Below are positions 1 to 64,000 of a stretch of DNA of 64,000 nt, one piece after another; positions within the stretch are counted from its first letter, which is position 1; each line of letters begins with the position of its first letter. Under the pieces are notes generated by a model. The model was not told the origin of the DNA and did no database searches. It saw only the letters and a program-made list of their open reading frames with translations. Source of the stretch: Mauremys mutica (lineage: Eukaryota > Chordata > Testudines > Geoemydidae); assembly GCF_020497125.1 (NCBI RefSeq), contig NC_059080.1, positions 72,274,618-72,338,617 of the forward strand. Direction: 5' to 3'. A program made the translations under genes and the position numbers.

Positions 1-54174
<54,174 letters not shown>

Positions 54175-54330
54175 CTGTAAGGAAAAAAAAAAGTCAATAC
54201 ATTTAGACACAGAAAAGGATTCTTGAAGATACTACATTAAGTAAGAAAAGTGTCTTCATGGAATGGAAGGCTTAAGTCTGTTCCAAGTCAAGTGATACTC
54301 TAGAAGATAACCTCATTACCGCTCAATATG

Positions 54331-55184
54331 CAGGGTGGATAAAAATCAAGGATTTTCTTTAAAAAAAGAAAAATCAGATTTTATTTAAAGCGGATTTTTG
54401 AGAGGGAAAAAAAACCCTATCTAAAGATAGTTTTAATTAAGATATCTTTGAGCTAAAAATGTATCTTCATGGAATAGGGATTATAAATTCTAATTCTATA
54501 GTATGAGACAATATATTCATGTAATGTTTAAGAAAAGTTTTGTAAATGAGTTCCAGTAGTTTATGGATTAGGGACACAATCTTTTGGGGTTCCACAGTCT
54601 TCTGTATAGATTACTTAGGTTAATCTACCCAATGGGACACAGTGCTCAGTCTAGAAGATACCAGAGATGCTTAATTTTGCAGTTCTCAAACTGTGGATTT
54701 GTGTCTCCAGAGGAAACATGCTTGTTAACAGCAAAAAAGTGTTTTAAAATAAATACAGAGAGGTGAGAACAGACCAACTCTATTGTCCCTCTGCAAATTT
54801 GTATACACAGTCAATCCCTTATCTCTCTCTAAAAGTGCAAAGTTTCAAAAAGTTCAATGAATAGAAAATTGTTGGGGGCGGTAGAGATATGGACAAGGAG
54901 AAGTCATGAGATAAATGTGAGAAGCGAGGGACGTAATATTTTTACAAAACAAGCATGTTTGCGGTTGAAGAAAAAAAATCCAGATTCCATAATATTATTT
55001 AAATTGTTTTATTTAACTAAAACATTTGTCTGGTGATATTCTCCTCCTAATACAGCATGAGTTGTGAAGAATATGTATTAAGGTTATAACAACCAACAAG
55101 AAAGTACTTTTATGTAGAAAACCATGATTAACTAGAGTCTAACTAGTGATTTAAATCAATTTGATTTAAATCAAATCCACCCTC
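54331..55184. mobile_element. hAT element, A/T-rich, 854 bp
   Basis: The ends CAGGGTGGATAAAAATC and, reversed, GAGGGTGGATTTGATTTA are inverted repeats. The 8-bp duplication TCAATATG is perfect (54323-54330 and 55185-55192). It lies in the intron only 157 bases upstream of the start-codon exon. It has no transposase ORF. Confidence 0.9.
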
Positions 55185-57715
55185 TCAATATGTATTAGTT
55201 ACATTTAGTCAACATGACATTCTATATTAGAGTTTTTTTTTCTAGAAAAGAGCATTTAGTTTTTGGTGATGCTTTCATGGAAAGAGGTAGGACATGGACT
55301 GTTTAAAATCCACAGCATTTATAAACATATTTAGGGAGAAATGCATTCTTTTTAGTGGTACCTACATACATTATTAAGTTGACAACTAAACAAGTGTCTG
55401 AGAACTGTACACTTCCTTATGGAGGTGGCACAGTTGTATTGCTGCCAATTCCTGGGAGAAGGGATGCTTTACAAGTACAGTAGTTTAACATTTTTAAACT
55501 TCTGCATACATGTGTGAATTAGATAAACATATAACCATTCAGCATACGAGACCGTCATTAGCCAGAAATTCTTGTTCGGAGATCAGATTTCATCTGATCT
55601 GTTTTTAAAGTTGTTGGGAGCACTGAATTTACAATTGCTAGAGAGAAAGTTACCTTAAAATAATCAACTCAAGAAACACTTACTCAAGTAAAATAGGTAC
55701 ATGATGCCTTTATACTTAATCTTGGGAAGCCTACAACATTCTCACATATCTGACTTTCTAAATATGGCTTTGCCAATGACCTCAAAGAGAAAGACCCCAT
55801 ACTGCCCTGCCAATGTCCTTGGACAGAAATATTTTGAGATTCATGCTTGCTCCGTTCCTAAACAGAGAAAGAGAAGTACCTCATATTGTGGCAAATTATG
55901 CTATTTTGTTTATGTAGGCAAGCTGATAGCAACTGAACTGTGGTCAGTAAACCTGTTTTTACTTATGACTCCATCCATAATTTTAAAAATCAAAAGGGGA
56001 TTTGCAGGCAAAACAGCTGCAACAAAGAATATAGCATTACTTATATGAAAGTAGAAAGGACAGGAAAACTGGATAAGGTCCAAAGTGTCAGAAGTTCAAA
56101 CCACCACTTGGACAGCAACAGATATTAAAGTATGATAGTTTAAGGGGTATTTTTAAGCTCAGGTTTTGAGAGCTGACTGCTGAAGCATAGCTCAGCACTT
56201 AGCGCAGCCACTGAAGTCATTTTAAAAGCTTGTGTTCTCATATTAGTAAGAGGTATTTTGAATAGCAGATATTCAAAACCAGTACTAGAGATTATTAAAA
56301 GTAGTTGAATGAGATGCATAACACATTAGTCCTCGTGGATCCGACCTTGACCAGTTAGATTTCTCATGCCTGCTAAATAACACCAACGTTCCCGGAGCCT
56401 TTCACAGGCTTTTGCCCTCTCTTCCTTAGGATATCACAACTGCTCACATGGATTTTGCAACATCCAGATTTCAATGTTGCATTGTAATCTGATCACAATC
56501 CTAGACAAGTGGAAGACTGATGCTAGGCACTCTTGTCTGTTAGTACAGCTGCAGCATATCGCAGTCTCTCTGTATAACTCAGACTGGGATTAGTGTTAGG
56601 GAACAATGTAGGAGTCCCATGCCTACCTCATAATATTAGATATTATCTGCAAGAGACCCACCACACTGGTTTCCCCAAAAAGCACGTGCACTACACAGAC
56701 TGAAGTCAACTAATCTTTCGTTTGGAGCATTTCCCAAGTCACAGTATGTCAACTGTATAGTGTTCAACTAATGCACAAGTTTCCCTTCAGAAGCATGGCT
56801 CTGATGCATTCCCCTCCTCTGCAAGAAGGGGGGGGGGGGGGCACAAATCACCCATAAATCTGAGCTGTTCATGGGAGAGACTGTATAAGATTTCCAGCTA
56901 CATGACTAAACAGTGACAGAATTTCTTCTGGCTGCCTGTACACTAGAAGTATATTTTGTCCACAGCCATTTCATTAACACTATCTACTTACATCCAGAGT
57001 AAAAATTCTCCCTACGAAGAACGCATAAAAGATTCCCCCAAAGTCACCGAGAGGCAAGGCTGCTAGAGATATAGACTGCAGGAATCCCAGAGAAATGGAA
57101 TATACTGTTATGGAAGGCACTAGCAGGTGGTTGTTACTTTTTTTCTCAGCATGTGAGCAAGTATTGCTGTGTTGCCAATTCTGGTGGTCCCCCCCAAGAG
57201 ACATGACTCTGGTGGGAGCTAGACTGGCACCAGTTTTTCCAATGACAAGAGACACTCCAACCCAGAAAATTTAGCCTTCTCCATGACTGCCTGTCTGGTT
57301 AATCCATCCAGGAAGTGGAGCAATCAAAGATGCTGTAGGCAGAGCTGTAGTGCTCTCCCTCCCCACAGCAACCCAAAGCCATTCTCATAGGAGGAAGCAA
57401 CATGAACAGGACAGTTTTTCTGCCCCCTTTCCCTCCCTCATGCAATACCCAGCCTGGGAACAGTATGCCAGCTGGCCTGGGAGTGGAGATGAGGAACCGA
57501 AGAGTAGAGGTGAGGTTGGGAAACTGAAGTGATGAGAGTTGAGGCAGAACTGCTGGGGAGGGGATAGGCAGATGCAAGGCCAAAAGCTCCTTCAGCAGGG
57601 GCAAGAATGACCATAACCCAATAAGTTTGGGAGAGAGTGGACAATAATATTTGTCTCACACAAGATATGTGCGAGGGAGGGAGGGAATTGCAAAAATTAA
57701 AATGCCACCCCCCCG

Positions 57716-57717
<2 letters not shown>

Positions 57718-57753
<36 letters not shown>
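57718..57753 (+). repeat. (AC)n microsatellite
   Basis: About 17-18 uninterrupted AC units, directly followed by a strong inverted repeat. Confidence 0.95.
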
Positions 57754-57755
<2 letters not shown>

Positions 57756-57765
57756 TCAGCTCCCT

Positions 57766-57814
57766 TCAAGAAATCCAAAGAAAAAAAAAATCATGATTTC
57801 TTTGGATTTCTTGA
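57766..57814. repeat. perfect 18-bp inverted repeat (hairpin)
   Basis: The left arm 57766-57783 (TCAAGAAATCCAAAGAAA) and the right arm 57797-57814 are exact reverse complements, separated by 13 bases. No transposon ends or duplication are visible around it. Confidence 0.9.
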
Positions 57815-58329
57815 GGTTTAATACTGGTATTGATTCTTAAAAATTTGTTGTTGGTAATTTTAGTTATGCCCAAAGTTTTTTTTAGCAGAGCCCTCTTTTA
57901 AGAGAAGGAACAGCATCAGCAGGAATGTTTGCTTCCTGCCCCTGGGCTAGTATCAATTTCTGAAGCAGAGTTGCTTTCTGGAATCAGGCAATGGTGTTGG
58001 GCTGAAGTTCCTGCAAGAAGCAATTGCACTGAAAGTTGTCTGGCTGTGTCATTCCAGGATGTGTACGTGTGAATGCATGCACGTGGACATGTACACATGA
58101 GTGTAAGTAAAAATAGGGCATGATTCTCTCAGCATATATTCTGACTCGGGTCACTAATTCTTCCTTCACCACAAGCTGACTTGCAAGGGCCCAGATTTTT
58201 TTTTTTATTATTAATTAATATTATATGGAGATATACCTAGATTTCTGCTAGGCAGTGGAACAATGCTGTGATTGGAACAGGACTCTGGCGTCTATTGCAG
58301 GAGGTAACAGTTTCTTAAACAGTCTTCTT

Positions 58330-58445
58330 GCTTTGTGTCTTTCACCAACAGAAACTGATTCAATAAAGAAAGAAAAAGATTCTACCTCACCCAGCTTAGC
58401 TCTTGCATATCTGGGACCAACACGGCTACAACCCCACCGCAAGCA
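58330..58445 (-). repeat. short dispersed repeat, copy 2
   Basis: The reverse complement reads GGTTGTAGCCGTGTTGGTCC, then AGCTGGGTGAGGTAGAATCT and TTCTGTTGGTGAAAGACA, and aligns with 28727-28806. Confidence 0.5.
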
Positions 58446-59010
58446 GCAATTAAAATGTTTTATGTAGGAAATATTTTTTTTAAAAAAACCAATATTTTGG
58501 CTCTCAAATTGAAAAGGCTGGATGTCACAGAGGAAGAATTCCATTCCAAATAGCTTAGAAGATATGAAACAGGAGAAGGCAGATGCCATGCAAAGCAATT
58601 CAGACCCAGAGAAGTGGAGCTCCACTCTACTTAGAAAGCCTGGATAGTAGCTACTTCTTCCTGCAAGCCTCTGCCTACTCTCAATTCTAAAACAATGTTT
58701 AACCTCATTCTGTCCCTCATGCTGCTCACCGTACATGGATCCCTAAACCAAATCAGTTCAAAGAGACTCCCACCTTGCAAGTGATATTTACTAACAGCGA
58801 AGTTCAAATGTTTGCTGATATTTTATTTTGGGAGTTTACATATATATAAATGGTTTTTAAGATTACTAACTGTAATCCTGCCACAATACTTCCAGTTTGC
58901 GTCAATTTTGTGCAGCTTTGTGACTGGCCCCACTCGCTATCCAGCAAAGCATATGGGATTTTTCTAAGTGTGTATGTATATGATGTGTATTTTTTAATAT
59001 ATACACAAAA

Positions 59011-59013
<3 letters not shown>

Positions 59014-59053
<40 letters not shown>
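59014..59053 (+). repeat. (AC)n microsatellite
   Basis: About 20 AC units. The Cys/Val-repeating frames on both strands here are artefacts of it. Confidence 0.95.
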
Positions 59054-59055
<2 letters not shown>

Positions 59056-59160
59056 ACCAACCAAAAGACCAAAAACCAGTGCCGAGATTTATTATAAAAG
59101 AAGGGGTCCTCCACATCCTTGCTCCTGGGAGCCCAGGAGTCTATTCAGATTCTCCTAGAG

Positions 59161-59832
59161 GAGTGGTTTTCAAACTTTTTCTGGGGACCCAGTTGAAGAA
59201 AATTGTTGATGCCCATGACCCAACTGAACTGGGGATGAGGGATTTAAGGTGTGGGAGGGGATCAGAGCTCTGGGGTGGGGCCATGAATGAGGGGTTTCAG
59301 ATGCAGGAAGGTGTTCCAGATTTGGGGGGCTTAGGGCTGGGGATTGGGGCATGGCTTTACCTCTGGCGGCTCCCAGTCAGCAGCACAGCCGGGGTAGAGG
59401 CAGGCTTGACACCTCTCCTAGTACTGCACACTGTGCTGCACCCTGGAAGGGGCCAGCAGCAGGTCCAGCTCCTAGGCAGAGGTGCGCACAAGCGGCTCTG
59501 CACAGCTCTTGCCTGCAGACACCGCCCCTCCCCCGCAGCTCCCATTGGGAATGCAGAGCTGGTGCTTGGGGTGACGGCAGTGCACAGAGTCCTGTGGCCC
59601 CCCTGCCTAGAAGCCGGACCCACTGCTGGCCACTTCCGGGGCACAGCGCGACAGTGGAACAGGTAGGCACTAGCCTGCCTTAGCTGGGCAGCACCACCAA
59701 CAGGTCTTTTAACGTCCCGGTTGGCAGTGCTGACCAGAGCTGCTAGGGTACTTTGGTACTGAGCAAGACAACCCAGTGCCTTACATGCCACGACTCAGTA
59801 CTGAGTCGTGACCCAGACTTGGGAAAACACTG
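59161..59832. mobile_element. hAT element, GC-rich core
   Basis: The left end GAGTGGTTTTCAAACTTTTT and, reversed from the right, CAGTGTTTTCCCAAGT are imperfect inverted repeats. The 8-bp duplication is TCCTAGAG / TCCCAGAG (7 of 8). The core explains the 195-codon plus-strand and 144-codon minus-strand frames, which I regard as meaningless. Confidence 0.8.
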
Positions 59833-60477
59833 TCCCAGAGTTCCATCATGCAATTTCAGTACTTTTCTTATTCAGAAGTGGTTAGATTCACAAGTAAATC
59901 TGAGTCCCTTCTCATTCACTGAATTCCTTTATCTTTTCAAGAACAAGCCCCACACAGGGAGTATTGCAAGTGCTTTTCCCTTATTTAGATGTCTACAAGG
60001 CACAGCTTAGCTTTCTTGTTTGTATCTACTATGACATGAACAAACTTTGTCAAAATTGCATTTTAATTAGCAGGGCACTGATTTAACATGTGAAATTAGA
60101 GACATCACATGCATCAAGTGAACTGCTAAGGGTTGTGTGTGTTCAAGTACCCATTATTTGCAGCTGAGTATTAGTCAAAGTTTCACTGGCTTGCCTTCTT
60201 CATACAGAAGGAGTATCCAATTGCTGCTTAAGCCATGAATAATGCCAAAGTACTGGTCCATAGTGATTTTGCTTTCATGTATAAGGTCCTTAACAGACTT
60301 GGACTTGAGAGGACAGTCCATAATGTTTCAAGCACATCCCACCACGTACCTTTTGAAGTCTGGCACCCAAACTGCCTTCCTGCCCCGTGCAGGAGTTGGA
60401 ACAGCCATTGCCTGGTGATCACATTTCAAGAGGCCAGACACCATAGGAAGGATGGCAATAAAGGTGCCAAGATGTAG

Positions 60478-60660
60478 GCAGGTGTGTTCTAGCAGTTAGA
60501 GCATGGGACAGAGTCTGGAGACCTGAGCTCTGCTATAGCTATCACTCAATCACTGCATGACGTTGACTTGTCCAATCTGTCCGTTTCCCCATCTGTAGAA
60601 TGGATTTTAGTACTTACACTGAAGTGTTCAGACATTCCCTGGTAAAAGCACTAAGATCCA
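60478..60660 (+). repeat. MIR-type (CORE-SINE) relic
   Basis: The order TAGCAGTTAGAGCATGGGAC, GAGTCTGGAGACCTGAGCTC, GCATGACGTTGACTTGTCCA and GTTTCCCCATCTGTAGAATG matches the MIR consensus as I know it (tRNA head, CORE region). It is the oldest recognisable repeat here. Confidence 0.75.
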
Positions 60661-62226
60661 GATCCTCAGATGAATTTAGATGCCCAACTCACATTGATCT
60701 GTGCCAAAATGCCAAGCATTAGCTGTATTTGCAGCCAGTGGACCATTGCCACTACTAATTTAGCGTGCTTCAGGTGGACTAAAAGAGTATCTGCCAAAAA
60801 TGTGTCTCAGATGAGATCTGCTGTGCAAAGATGAGCCTCAAAAGAGTGACTGTGCCTGAATGCTGGCTTTATGCATCTCCCCACTGACCTTCCCCTGTAG
60901 TCTCTGTCAAAGGTTACCTGCAGTTGGAGTGTGAAAAGGAGAACAGTACTACTTTGTTGCGGAACTGTCAGGTAGGTTCTGTTTATGAAAGGCCAGAGAA
61001 GATCATGGAGACCCTATATATTTGTGTACATGCCAAAAAAGTCTAAAAATAGGCAAAATGGTTAGTAGGTTATAGTAACCAAACACCAAGTTCTGGATGC
61101 AGAGATGGCAGACACCTGATAGCAGAACCATAACATTTCACCAGCACTGCTCCTGGACAAGATCTGGTGTCCATGGGGTCCTGACAAACCCAACAATCAC
61201 AAGCAGATTAAAGCCTCACTGGTAGTCCCAGCTGGACTATACAAGCAGTTTCGACTTAGTGCTCATGTATGACCAAAAGAGCTAATGTCAGTTGGAAAAC
61301 TAGCAAGCTGCTAGCAGAGCTCTCCAATTATCACGGTTAACAAAGTTGACTCAAGAGCATGATTAGCAATCAGGCCACCTCATTCTGATGTCAAGTAGGT
61401 AGTAAGACTATTGCTTACCAGAAGGCCACCTCCTTCAAAGTAACTTCTTTACAAGTTTAGAGAAGGGGAAAAGATTAGTCCCGTTAAACAATTTCACTTT
61501 AGGCCATACTAAGCAACAAATGGTTTCCTTTCTCCAGCAGGTGGAAATAAGCCAGTAAGTTTCCTAAATAGGAAGCATGACAAATTGTTTCTCTTTGCCG
61601 GTGAAGCATTTGGGGGAATATTTCAGGGAACATCAACATATGGACAGCCTAGCATAGAAAGAGCAGGATTTCATATCAAGTGACATGCCTTTCCATTCCC
61701 AGTTACTGTGCTGAACATAGTGGTTGATCTGTTGCAGCTGGAATTGTTATAGAAGTATTTCTAACTCCAAGATCATAAGGATTTTTTTTTAAATTGTTAA
61801 TTAGTTCTATATAGTCATAGAAACAGGAGAGCCCATGTCCAGTCAGTCAATGCAATGGCAGAAGTTCAAAACTCCCACCCACTCAATCTAGTTTATACTG
61901 GGCAAAACTGATCCTGAGAAGCTAGCTGAAGCAGACAATACCTTATTAGCATCAACATGAAAGCCATTTTAAAAACAGAAGTTGTACAGATTTATTACAC
62001 AAGCATCTTTAAGATTAGAATAAGCCTGAAATGCCATGGGAAAACAGACAAAAAACATGCTAACTCAGGATAATCCAAGCCCTGTAACATGTCTCTATAC
62101 CAAATTAGTTCTGTAGCTTAAGGCTTACTTTGTTTTTTTGAACTTCAACATTTTGGTTCAAGGAAAGAATTACAAACTTCAGTAAACTACCAACTAAATG
62201 ATAGTAGCAAAATACAAACTACCAGC

Positions 62227-62406
62227 AAAATGACAGTAGCTCAGTGGTTTAAGCATTGGCCTGCTAAACCCAGGATTGGGAGTTCAATCCTTGAGGGGGC
62301 CATTTAGGGATCTATGGCAAAAATCTGTCTGGGGATTGGTCCTGCTTTGAGCAGGGCGTTGGACTAGATGACCTTCTGAGGTCCCTTCCAACCCTGATAT
62401 TCTATC
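62227..62406 (+). repeat. turtle tRNA-derived SINE with CR1 tail
   Basis: The A box (GTAGCTCAGTGG) is followed by a changed B box (GATTGGGAGTTCAATCC) and a CR1-like tail ending CCCTGATATTCTATC. The tail type is as at 39136. Confidence 0.86.
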
Positions 62407-63027
62407 AATACACTGTGCTCATAGTATCGAGCACCCTATTTGAATTGTGTTGATTTAGGTTTCATGTGATGCAACACGTGTTTAGAAATAGCATTTAATT
62501 ATTAAAATAGACATTCAAAGCAATGTCCTCACTTCCAATTTTGCTGCCAATCGGATTTGACTTGCATTTTTATTGTTAGCTTGCAGTACATTGTTAAACT
62601 GACGTGATCAACTAGAAATACTGTGTTCAGACATCAAGGGCTACTTTAAGGACAAATCCTTAAGACCTCAACTGTAACTTTACTAACTAAAACAAAACAA
62701 AAATTAAATTTTAGAACCATTTTTTAAACTGAATAACCCTTAAAATGGTATTGTAGTGTATTACTTCAACAATATCTATGCAATCCATATAAAGTAGTCA
62801 GCATACAGGAAAAATAAAAGACTGGCATGCTCCACAAACATCCTGTTACAAATTAAAGGCTGTTTGTTTGAAAGGGAACTTAAGCCACAAATAACGTCAG
62901 CAGGTTAAATTATGCCTGACACTTGCGCAGTTTTATTATGTGCAACAGGTCTGCATATATGTAACTGACAGCACATTAAGAAATGTTTATTATGGTCCAT
63001 CTTAGAAAAAAAGACTATACTCAACTG

Positions 63028-63295
63028 AGGGCTTGTCTTCACGTACAGCACTACAGCTGCACAGCTGTAACACTTTAGTGAATACACTACTAATGCCCAC
63101 AGGAGAGTTTCCCCCCCTCAGCGTGGTTAATCCAACTCATGATGAGGTGATATAGCCATGTCGATGGGAGAAGCTCTCCCATCAACATAACCTAACCCTG
63201 TGTAGACAGCGCTGGTATAAGTCACCTGATGTGTGGATTTTTCGCAACCCTGAGCGATGTAGCTATACGGATATAGGTCTGTAATACAGACCTGG
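63028..63295. mobile_element. MITE-like repeat, probably Harbinger type
   Basis: It has GCTTGTCTTCACGTACAGC at the left and, inside, CCTGTGTAGACAGCGCTGG, in the style of the other TGTCTACAC repeats in the window. The right end (AATACAGACCTGGCC) is uncertain. No ORF. Confidence 0.4.
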
Positions 63296-64000
63296 CCTCA
63301 TTTTCTTAGCTATGCTGGCTCTGCAGCAACAGGAGAAAACAGTATAACAAAAACAAAAAAAAAGGCCACTATTTTAGTCATTAAAGCAAGCAGAAGTGAT
63401 TGTAGGGGGAAAAGCCATCTTCAGAGTTGTCTGAATTTTTTTTAAATAAAGCCAAACAACCAGTTGATGTTGCCCCTGTACACAATACCAAAAAATGTTA
63501 CAAGTAAACATTTAGAAGTATAAAAGTGAGCAGTAGTTTAGGAAAGAAATTTCACAGCACTTGTATCTCAAAATCTGAGGAAAAATGCATGTACAGATTA
63601 CATATTCTAAAAACCTTATCTACCCATTATATTTGCTCATTACATGGATACTAATACACCTTCAATGTTAACTGTTAGATCAACTGTATTGACAGATTCC
63701 TTCTTTTGAGAAAAATAGTGTATAAAACAAGGCAAACCTAAAACTACCAAGTAGTAACTTTTCACCCTCACTTGTAAGAGTCTGATACTTCTTAAAGTAA
63801 TTTGCTGAGAAGAAGTTTTTGTGGATGGACACATTTTCTTGCCTACACGCAACTTTGATATTGACACAAACAGCGCCTTTCACCCATTACCCCCTACTAA
63901 AAAGTGAAAATACGCTTCATCCTTCTTAAGGACACCATTGGCTTTTCCCATCCCAGAACAAAAGGAACAACTTCAAAGGCACTTCTCTCCTCCTCCCAAT

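Larger units (their letters stand above)
54175..64000 (-). other. TRIP12 intron upstream of the start-codon exon
   Basis: The start-codon exon has a splice acceptor, so this region is intron at least up to the next non-coding exon, which I cannot locate. There is no CpG-rich promoter-like stretch near 64000, so the TRIP12 promoter is probably outside. The segments 55.2-57.7, 60.7-62.2 and 63.3-64.0 kb show no recognised feature. Confidence 0.55.

Noticed and set aside
59079..59666. 195-codon open frame on the plus strand, with a 144-codon frame opposite
   Set aside because: It starts outside and runs through the GC-rich hAT element at 59161-59832, which has target duplications. No protein family is recognised.
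60235..60477. 80-codon frame next to the MIR, considered as a retrogene fragment
   Set aside because: It does not match a protein I recognise and lacks a poly-A tail or duplication; probably chance.

Overview
This is a stretch of reptile, almost certainly turtle, nuclear DNA. It lies inside one large protein-coding gene on the minus strand, TRIP12 (HECT-type E3 ubiquitin ligase). The turtle call rests on repeat content: tRNA-derived SINEs with a CR1-like tail of the type known from cryptodiran turtles, abundant CR1 LINE 3' ends, DIRS retrotransposons, PIF/Harbinger, pogo/Tigger and many hAT elements, plus one old MIR-type SINE. Most lines of possible coding sequence in the window are chance or transposon-derived frames.

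TRIP12 is transcribed right to left. The translation start is at 54125. Nine constitutive-looking coding exons and one 126-bp exon that keeps the frame (34850-34975, probably a cassette) can be placed with consensus splice sites, and every junction keeps the reading frame. Together they encode the N-terminal 528 residues (570 with the extra exon): the Ser/Lys/Arg-rich disordered region and the start of the armadillo-like region. The last exon runs off the left edge at base 1. The WWE and HECT domains and the promoter with the first non-coding exon(s) lie outside the window.

Region by region: 1-6.5 kb holds six short exons at the start of the armadillo part, with few repeats. The 12-kb intron at 6.5-18.9 kb carries a hAT element, a SINE, a broken PIF/Harbinger element (Myb-like ORF and transposase) hit by a SINE and a CR1, an LTR-like repeat, and a Tigger copy with a hAT inside it. 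The 14-kb intron at 19.0-33.0 kb carries a near full-length but dead Tigger (20885-24433), three hAT elements, one of them inside a CR1, and a long CR1 3' end. The 800-bp main exon and the cassette lie at 33.0-35.0 kb. The 19-kb intron at 35.0-54.0 kb carries hAT and Harbinger MITEs and a nest in which a young DIRS (about 46.6-52.35 kb) sits inside an older, co-oriented DIRS relic that also received a CR1 and a hAT. 54.2-64 kb is the intron upstream of the start-codon exon, with hAT elements, a MIR, a SINE, AC microsatellites and a strong hairpin.

I found no cluster of unknown genes and no convincing new system. The points most worth a second look are the in-frame extra exon, an upstream ORF overlapping the TRIP12 start, the DIRS-in-DIRS nest with recognisable inverted termini, a CA microsatellite grown inside a transposase coding relic, and a G-run on the template strand of TRIP12.
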